From: Chitinophaga fulva
GTDB taxonomy: Bacteria; Bacteroidota; Bacteroidia; Chitinophagales; Chitinophagaceae
Direction: 5' to 3'
DNA: 64,000 nt
Assembly (NCBI RefSeq): GCF_012927205.1
Contig: NZ_JABBGC010000002.1
Coordinates: forward strand, 1,550,001-1,614,000
The position numbers were made by a program, and so were the translations under genes. Of this stretch, positions 51,501 to 61,500 are shown in pieces. Under the pieces are notes generated by a model. It was given only the letters and a program-made list of their open reading frames with translations. It had not been told where the DNA came from and ran no database searches. How positions within the stretch are numbered: the stretch's first letter is position 1; the number at the start of each line of letters is the position of its first letter.

Positions 51501-52515
51501 AATCGCCTGGTATTTCCATCCAGCGCTGCATATCATTGAGCGAGGTATACTGATGCTCGCGGCTCTGTACCTGCTGCTGCTGGATTTGCTGCAGCCAGGA
51601 GGCAATGCCCTGTTCCCTGTCGATAGTGGTATGGAAAGGCAGGGTATTGATATACATCCCGACACGTTTTTCCACGCCCGGCAGATCATCCGGGCGACCG
51701 GAAACCGTTACGCCGTAAGTAACCTGCTGTTGGCTGGTATAGCGGTATAACAGGTAAGCCCACACGGCCTGGATCACGGTATTCACGGTAATACGGTGTT
51801 GTTGCGCATAGGACAACAGCTGTTTCGCTTTGGCACCTGCCAGCTGCATTTCCTGCACTTCGTATATCCCCTTGCCTTTGGTACGTTCTGCTGTGGCGCT
51901 GATGAAAGGCAACAGTGTTCCACTGTCTGCCGATGCCAGGTAGCCTTTCCAGTACGCCATCTCCTCTTCCTGATCACGGCGTTCCAGGTAACGGATATAA
52001 TCTTCGTACTTTTCTTCTGCTGTCACCACCGGTTTTTTACCGGCCATCAGCTGATCGTATGTTTGCAACAGTTCTTCCACGGCCACAGACCCGGACCAGC
52101 CATCCAGCAAAAGATGGTGGAAGGTCCATACCATGCGGTACCGCTCATCGGTTAATTGTATCAGGGCGATACGCATCAGCGGCGGCGTGTTAAAGTCGAA
52201 ACCTTTCACCAGGTCGGCCGCTTCATAGGCTGTCCATGCTGCTTCCTGCGCTGCTGCATCCATGTGCCGGTAATCCAGCTCATCGAAAGGTATGGTCACC
52301 TTATCCTGTACACACTGCACCGGAATCCGGAATACATTGGCAAAGAAACTGCTGCGCAGTACACTGTGATGTTGCAGTAAATGTTGCCAGCTTTCCTTTA
52401 ACACAGCGATATCCGGCGCATCCAGCGTACAGCAAAGCTGTTGTATATAAATACCATCACTGCTATTGTACAAACCATGGAACAACATGCCTTCCTGCAG
52501 ACTGCTCAACCTGTA
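48556..52515 (-). other. NRPS module n: C-A(aromatic/hydrophobic)-PCP-TE
   Basis: C about 51190-52515 (DCL expected), A about 49685-51155, PCP about 49450-49650 (GGHSLLS), TE about 48556-49365. Pocket D-A-Y-V-V-A-A-V-C-K; the AAVCK ending resembles Phe/Tyr/Trp codes. The TE nucleophile lies in AHSFGAY (about 49120-49150) and the catalytic His in GDHFSML (about 48620). TE release may cyclise or hydrolyse. Confidence 0.8.
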
Positions 52516-55500
52516 CAGACCGGTGATATGGTCCCTGCGGACGCCCCCACTGGTGTGCGGCGCATCCAGGAATTGGTCCAGCTCCGCATTGGTCACGATA
52601 TCTCCCAAACCATAGTCCGATGGTGTAAACACCGGTTGCTGGCTTGCCTGGGCTACCGCATGGGTAATCAGTTGCTGCAACTGTGCCTGGTATTTATCTA
52701 CCAGTTCCTGTATCGTACTGCCATTGTAATGATGCGTGCTGTAGCTCCAATAGAGTACCAGCTCCCCGTTTTCTACCGCACCGTTGACAGAAATTTTATG
52801 GCGTACTTTAACATCCGTGGTGTTACCAGTACCGGCAGCTTCCGGCGCAGTACTGAACCATTTACTGTTTCTTCTGGCGGCATCTACCTGCCCCAGGTAG
52901 TTAAAGGTGATATCCCATGGATCATTGCCCTGTAAAGCATCTTCCTGGTTGATGTATTTTAATACACCATAACCGATCCCTTTACCTGGCAACTGCCTCA
53001 GTTGTTCTTTTACTTCTTTTAATAAGACACCTGGTTCCGTATCCGCGCTGTTGTTCAACCATACGGGATACAGACTGGTGAACCAACCTACCGTATTACT
53101 AATATCGATGTTGGCGGAAATATCTTCACGGCCATGCCCTTCCAGGCCAACTACTACGCCGGCGCCGTTCCAGGCGTACAGCGCTGCTGATAATGCGGCC
53201 AGCAGCACGTCGTTGATTTCAGTATGGTAGGCTTTCGGTGCTTCCTGCAACAAAAGTTGGGTCAATGTTGCATCCAGGTGCATCACATGCGTGTCCATGT
53301 CATTGCCGGTCAGTTCACCATGGTAGGGCTTATCAACTTTCAGCGGATGATACTGTTGCACGATATGCTGCCAGTATTCCCGTTGCTGCAGCAGCGGTTT
53401 ACGTTGACCATAGGCTACCAACGCCTGCTGCCATTCGCGGTAGGAGCTGGTTTTATGGGCTGGTGTTACCGGTTCACCTTTGAGCAGGCTATCCAGCATC
53501 ATTTCCAGGTCGTCCTGCATAATCTGCCATGACACACCGTCTACGGCCAGGTGATGCACGATGATGAGCAGTCGGTTGGCTGCTTCGGAACCTGGTGTTA
53601 AAAAGAGGACAGCACGTACCATGATACCTTCTTCCGGCTGCAAGCTCGCCTGGTACTGGTCACAGTAAGCGGCCAGCGTCGTGGCATAATCTGCGGCATT
53701 GATATCGCGCAGGTCCACTACTTCCAGGTCTCCGGCATAGTTGCCGTAATGTTGCCGCCAGCCATTATGTTTATGGGTATATGTAAACCGGAGGCTATCA
53801 TGACGAAGCAGTAATTGTTGTACCGCTGTCTTTAATATAGTTGCATCGATTTGTTTGTCAATACCGACAAACAGCTGCTGAATAAAGTGTTTGGCAATCG
53901 TTTCTTCTTCGAGGTACCACTGCTGAATGGGCGTCAATCCGCTGTTACCGGTGAGTACACCTTGTTCGCTGTGAATGACTTTCTCTTTGCTGGTGGCCAG
54001 TGATGCTGCCAGTCCGGCGATGGTCTGGTGCACAAACAGGTCTTTCGGTTTCAGATCATATCCAAAACGTTTGGCCCTGCCCACCACCTGGATGGTGATA
54101 ATGGAATCTCCACCCAGTTCAAAGAAGTTATCATTTCTGCCGATGTTCTTAATACCCAGCAATTCCTCCCAGATAGCGGCCAATGTTTGTTCCACTTCGC
54201 CATTTAAGATAGCGCGGGTATGAGCAGTGGCGGTGTAAGGTTCCGGTAAGGCGGCCTTGTCCACTTTGCCGTTGGCAGTGACCGGGATTTTCTCCAGCGC
54301 TACCAGCAAGGCCGGCACCATGTATGGCGGCAGTTTGTCTTTCAGCGAAGCCAGTACCTGGTCTTTTTCGAAAGTTCCCTGCGGCACTACGTAGGCGACT
54401 AAACGTTTATGCCCGTTGTCATCTGCTTTCACCAGCACGACCGCCTGGGTGACGAAACCACTCTGCAACAGGGCGTTTTCAATTTCACCCGGCTCTATGC
54501 GATAACCACGGATTTTTACCTGGTCATCTATTCTTCCCAGGTATTCAATATTGCCATCCGGCAGCCAGCGGCCAAGGTCACCGGTGCGGTACAGGCGGGC
54601 GCCTGGTTGTCCGCTGAAATGGTCGGGTATAAATTTCTCTGCGGTAAGCGCAGGGCGGTATAAATATCCGCGTGCCACGCCAACGCCACCGGCACAAATT
54701 TCGCCGGCTACGCCAATCGGGCAAAGTTCGCCCTGCTGGTCCAGTATATATACCTGTCCGTTAGCCAGCGGTTTACCGATAACGACCGTATCGCCTTGTA
54801 ACGGGCTATCCGTGATACTGGTGATAACGCTGTTCTCCGTAGGGCCGTAAGCGTTAAATACGCGAATGCCTTTTGACTGGAAGTATTTCGTGTCTTCCCT
54901 GTTCAGAGCCTCACCACCGGAGATAATTGTTTTGATCGTACCCAGTTCCTCGCGGATGGTATGCTGATACGAAGGTGGCAGCAACAGCAACTCCACCTCG
55001 TGTTGGCGCACCATTTCGCCAAATTTATCCGCTGCCAGCAGGTCTTCCTTGTGTGGAATAACCAGGCAGCCACCACTTAACAGGGTGCTGAAGATTTCGA
55101 AGCAGGACGCATCGAAACCGAATGCGGAGAATTGCAGTACCCGTATTCCTGGCTTCAACGGAAGCACCGCTTCCATATTCAGGGCCAGGTTCACCAGTCC
55201 TCTATGCTCAATCATCACTCCCTTAGGATGACCTGTACTACCGGAGGTATAGATCACGTAGGCGAGATCGTCCGGCGCAGGAGTAGTGCCAAGGGTGATG
55301 CCAGGCTCGCCTTTGATCGCCATCCAGTCATCATTCGTTTTAATGACCTGAATATGGGCAGGTATATCCAACAATTTCGCAACGTCGCCACGGCTGATCA
55401 TCATCGTGGCACGGCAGTCTTCCAGCAGGTAGCTGATACGGGCGGCCGGATAGGAAGGATCAATCGGGAGATAAGCTCCGCCCGCCTTCAGTATCGCCAG

Positions 55501-58500
55501 TATGGCCACCACCATGTCCAGTGAGCGTTCCAGGCAAACAGGCACCAGGGTTTCTTTTTGCACACCTTTGCTCATCAGGTACAGTGCCAGCTGATCAGAA
55601 CGTTTATCCAGTTCCTGGTAGGTAAGTTCCTGTGTTTCGAATACCAGGGCCGTTTGACGCGGCGCCGTGGCCACCCGCTCTTTAAACAGGTCTATCGCAG
55701 ATTTGCCGGTAGTGGTTTGCGGCAGCGCTGCTGTGTTAAATGTAACGGCTATACGCTCTTGTTCCTCCTTGTTCAGCAACACCACCTCACTGATTTTTGC
55801 GGCAGGATAGCGCACAATATATTCCAGCACCTGCGTGAAATGATCACTGATCTGTTGGATGTACGCAGGAGCCAGCAAAGCGGTATTATGCTGTAACAGG
55901 ATGGTTATTTCCTGTCCCACCCCTATCGTAATACTCAACGGATAGTTGGTATGTTCTTCTACATGCAGTTGTTCTATCTGTAATTTCCACGGATAGGAAA
56001 GTGTTTCTTCATCTACCGGGTAGTTCTCATATACCATCAGGGTATCGAACAGGTCTCCGGTGACGCTGGTGTATCGCTGGCTGTCGCGCAGCGGCGTGTA
56101 TTGATACTTGCGGCTTTGTACCTGCGCCGCCTGTATGTCGCGCAACCAGTCGGTGACAGACAGCTCTGGTGCCACCGCTATATGCACCGGCAGCGTATTG
56201 ATGTACATGCCCACCTTTCTTTCTATCCCTAGCATATCATCCGGGCGGCCGGACACGATGGCGCCGTAAGCCACGTGCTCGTTGCCCGTATAGCGGTATA
56301 ACAGGTATCCCCACACGCCCTGCATCAGGGTGTTGACCGTCAGGCGCTGTTGTTGGGCATACGCAGTAATGAGGCGTGTCTGGGCAGCATCCAGCACCAC
56401 CGGCGTAGTTTTATAGCGGCCCTGGGCTTTTGTCCTGTCGGCACTGTTGATGAACGGCAGTAAGGTGCTGTTGTCGATACCGGCAAGATATCCACGCCAG
56501 TAAGCGCTTTCTTCGTCTTTGTTCCTGCGCTCCAGGTAACGGATATATTCTTCGTAGTGGTCTATGGCCGCTTCTTCCGGTTGTTTTCCTGATGCCAGCG
56601 CCTCGTAGGTACGCAATAATTCTTCCAGCAATACCGGCATGGACCAGCCATCGAGCAACAGGTGATGATAAGTCCATACCATGCGGTAGGTATCATCCTG
56701 CAACCGGATGAGGCTCATTTTCATCAATGGCGGCGCGGTAAAATCAACTCCCTGCTGCAACACCTCCGCTTCATGGGCCGTCCATGCTGCTTCCTGGCCT
56801 GCCGCATCGAGGTGACGGAGGTCCAGTTGCATCACCGGCAGTTGCGCATGGCGGTAAACACATTGTACCGGCACATGGAATGCATCATGGTAAAACGCAC
56901 TGCGCAGGATAGTATGTTGTTGCAACAGGTGCTGCCAGCTTTGTATGAAGGCGTTGATATCGGGTTGATGCAATGTGTAGGTGAACTGCTCCGTATAGGC
57001 ATCTACGGTATTGTCATACAAACCATGGAACAACATACCTTCCTGCAGGCCGCTCAGTCTGTACATCGCGGTGATTTCGTCGCGGCGTTTGTTACCGCCA
57101 GGCATCGGCGTGTCCAGGAACCGGTCCAGTTCTGTATTGCTCACCAAACCGCCCAGTCCGTAATCAGATGGCGTCAGCAATGGTTGTTGAGCTGCCTGCG
57201 CTACCGTCTGCAGGACCAGTGTTTCCAGCTCATCGATAAATTTCTGCGCCAGCGCCGTGATGGTGCTGCTATCATAATGTTTGCTGCTATAGCTCCAGTC
57301 CAGCACCAGCTCTCCGCCTGTCACCATACTGTTCACCGCTATTTTACGGCGTATGGTGTAATCGTCGCCCGCTTCTGCGCCAGCTGGTTCGTCTGTAATG
57401 GTAAACCATTTACCACCGCTGGTAACGGCATCAAACTGCCCCAGATAGTTGAAGGTGATATCCCACGGATCATTACCCTGCAATGTTTCCAGCTTATTAA
57501 TATATTTCAGTACGCCGAAACCAATTCCTTTGTCGGGGACCTGGCGTAGCTGTTCTTTAAGGTTACGCAGCAATGTACCGGTATCTCCCACTGTATTACC
57601 TGGTAATAATACCGGGTAAAGGCTGGTGAACCATCCTACGGTGCTGCCTATATCGATTCCCTTGTCGATGTCTTCCCTGCCATGTCCTTCCAATCCGATC
57701 AGCACGTCGCCGCCGGCCCAGCTATTCAGCGCCAACGCAAGGGTACTCAGTAATACATCGTTTATTTCTGTGCGGTAGGCCGCTGGTACTTCGTGCAATA
57801 ATTTCTGCGTAAAGGAGGCGTCCAGTTTTACCTGGCAGCTCTCCATATCTTTTATCCGCAGCACACCGTCGTAGGTTTTATCTACCGGCAAAGGCTGGTA
57901 TTGTTGTACCATACCGGACCAGTAGTCGGCCTGTTTCAACAAGCGGTCTGTCTGACCATATTTCACCAATGCCTCATACCATTGCCTGTAGGAACTGCTC
58001 TTTTTACCCAGTGATACCGGCTCATTGCGGTACAGGCCATCAATCAAACGCTCCAGGTCTTCCAGCAGGATACGCCATGACACGCCATCTACGGCCAGGT
58101 GATGGATGGCCAGCAGCAAACGGTTATATGCGTCTCCGGCAGGTGTTAAGAATAATACGGGGCAGATACAACCACCTTTTGTTACATCAATGTTGCGTTG
58201 ATAGCTATTGCCGTATGTCTCCAACATGGACGGTAACTCATCCAGTGATTCCGTTTGCAGGTTCACGATGTTCAGCATCGCCTCAGTAGCGCTGTATGCC
58301 TGTTCCCATCCACCGGCGCCATAAGTGTATTTGAAGCGCAGGCTGTCATGGAACTGCACCAGTTGCATGATCGCGGCAGATAAAGTAGAAGAAGGAATAC
58401 GCTTGTCTATCTTTAGCAGCATGCTCTGGTTAAAATGAGAAGGCGTAGCACCTTCTTTCTCAAAATACCATTGCTGCACCGGTAACAGGCCACAGCTGCC

Positions 58501-61500
58501 GGTTTGTATTTCCTGATCCGCAGACAACGTGGTGGCGGCACCTTTACGGGCAGACATCACCGCGTACAACATAGCGATGGTCTGGTAGTCGAACAAATCA
58601 CCTACCTGTAATTCATATCCGGCCCTTCTTACCCGGCTCACCACCTGGATGGTGATAATGGAATCACCTCCCAAAGCAAAGAAGTTGTCATTGATCCCTA
58701 CTCTTTCTACGCCGAGCAGCGCCTCCCAGATACCTGCCAATGTACGTTCCACCTCGTTGCGTGGCGCTACATAGCTATCTGTTTGCAGGCCTTGTCCGTC
58801 GGGGTCCGGCAATGCTTTTTTGTCGATCTTTCCGTTTGCCAGCAGCGGGAAATAATCCAGTACCATCAACAGGGACGGTACCATATAGTCCGGCAGCTGC
58901 GCGGTAAGCTGCTGCAATATCTCCTCTTTATCGACATCCTCCTCGGCCACTACATAAGCCACCAACCGTTTATTGTCAAGATGATCTTTTTTGACGATCA
59001 CCACCGCCTGTTTTACGGTAGCACAATTATTCAGCGCTCTTTCTATCTCTCCCAGCTCTATACGGTAACCACGTATTTTTACCTGGTCGTCCATACGGCC
59101 CATAAAGAGGATATTACCGTCAGGGAGGTATTTCACCATATCACCGGTGCTGTATAACCTGCCATGGGTGTCCGGAGCAAAAGGATCTGCGATAAATTTA
59201 GTGGCGGTCAGCGCTTCATTGTGCAGGTATCCCTGCGCCACTCCTTCACCACCGATATACAAACCGCCAGGAACCCCTACCGGGCATAGTTGCAGCTCAT
59301 TACTGAGCACATATACCTGCGTAGCGGAGAATGGTTTACCTACGGGAATGCTTTCACCATAAGTGGCATCCCTATCGACGATATGCAATAATTTACCGAT
59401 GGTGGTTTCTGTAGGTCCATAGTGATTCACCACCGTACAACCGGTACCCGCTGCATAAACAGCTGCTGCTACCGCTGAGTCCAGTGCTTCTCCACCGAAA
59501 ATCAGCAGCTTTTCCGGTAACAATAACCGGTCGGGCAAACACAGGGCCTTCCAGTGCGAAGGCACTATCTTCATACAGTCTATCGGATGTTTGTCCAGAT
59601 AGTTATACAGGAGAGTGGTATCCTGCACCATGTCTTTAGAGAAGATATGCAGTGCGCCACCATTGGCCAGCGCGCCAAAAATCACGGTATTGCCGAGGTC
59701 CGTGGCCATGCTGGACATGAGCCCGAAAGAGCTGCATGCTTTGATGGGCAGCGTATTCGTCAGACCGGATATATAATCTGCCAGGTTGCCGTGCGTTACC
59801 ACTACCCCTTTAGGTTGACCGGTACTGCCGGAAGTATAAATAACATATACCGGATGGTCGGCCCTCGTGAGCCCTGGCAGGTTGTCTGTTCCATGTACTT
59901 TAATATCGTTCCAGTCATCATCCAGTAAGATGATATCTGCCTGACCAACCTTTAACCTGTCAGCATATTTACCAAGGGTGATGATATTGGAGGCATCAGT
60001 GTCTTCCAGCATAAAGCGGATACGGTCTTCCGGGAAATCCGGTTCTACCGGTACATAGGCGCCTCCAGCCTTCAGGATACCCAATATGCTAACGACCATG
60101 TCCAGCGAGCGCTCCATACAAACCGGCACCAGGGTGCCCGCTTTCACTCTTCTGCTCCTTAAATAATGCGCCAGGCGATTGGCCCGTTCATTCAGCTCAC
60201 GATAAGTCAGGGTATCCTCCTCAAATGCCACTGCCGTAGCTTCCGGCAAACGGTGGGCCTGCGCTTCAAACAGGTCTACAAAAGTGATCTGTTTCGTATA
60301 TTCCTTCTCGTAGGTCCCTTTTACGGACAACAGTTGCTGCTCTTCTGCAGCAGTAAGCATGGGCAGTAACGCAATGTGTTGTTCCGGTGATGCCACTACT
60401 GCCTGCAACAGTTGCTGGAAATGTCCCACCATGCGCGCAGCAGTAGCTTGGGTAAACAGGTCCGCACAATACACGACCGTTCCGTTCAATCCGTCTTCAT
60501 CCTCATCCATGCTAAATACCAGGTCGAACTTGGCGGAAGTATGCGCCACTGTTTCTTCTGATAAAACAATATCACCGAATTGAAGATCGGGCTGGTTCAC
60601 GTTGTTCTGCAATCCGAATACCACCTGGAATACCGGCCGGTGGCTTCTGTCATTGTCCACCACTACCTGGTCTACTATCTTTTCAAATGGCACTTCCTGG
60701 TGTTCAAATGCGTTCAGCGTCGTTTGTTTTACCTGGTGCAGGAGTGAACGGAAAGAAGGATTATGGCTCAGGTCTACCCGCAGCGCCAGCATATTGATGA
60801 AGAAACCGATGAGGCCTTCCACTTCCTGCTGTGTTCTGCCGGCTATAGGACTGCCCACGCAGATATCTTCCTGACCGCTGTAACGGTACAACATGACATT
60901 AAATGCGGAGAACAACGTCATGAACAGGCTCACGCCTTCCTGCCGGCTAAACTGATGCAGTTGTGCGGTCAGCGCAGCGGGCAACTGGAAGCTGATGGCC
61001 CCTCCCCTTGTGCTTCTCACCGGTGGTCTTGGGTAGTCCAACGGCAGGTTCAACGGGGTGATACCAGCCAGGTTTTCTTTCCAGTAAGCCAGTTGTTTAT
61101 CCAATATGTCGCCGGTAATATATGTCCGTTGCCAGATAGCATAATCTGCATACTGGATATCCATTTTGTCCAGGTGCACCTGGCTACCGGTGGATGCTGC
61201 CATATAAAACGCTACCAGCTCTTTCACCAGGATACCCGTAGACCAGGCATCAGAAGCAATATGGTGTGTGGTGATGATCAGAATATGTTCATCAGGCCCC
61301 TGTACGACCAGGTCAGCCCGCAGCATATGGTCCGCAGACAAATCAAACGGAGCGTCCGTCACCTTTTTGATAAAGGCTTCCAGCGCAACAGGGCTTTCTT
61401 TGTATGCCGATTGATCGGTGATATTTAATGTCCAGTTGTCCTGGCCCAGTATATATTGATATCCACGGCCATCATTCTGGCGGATGACGGTCCTTAACAC

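Noticed and set aside
56662..57549. 295-codon plus-strand open frame opposite the NRPS
   Set aside because: It is a shadow of the C3/E2 coding sequence; low complexity and no motif.
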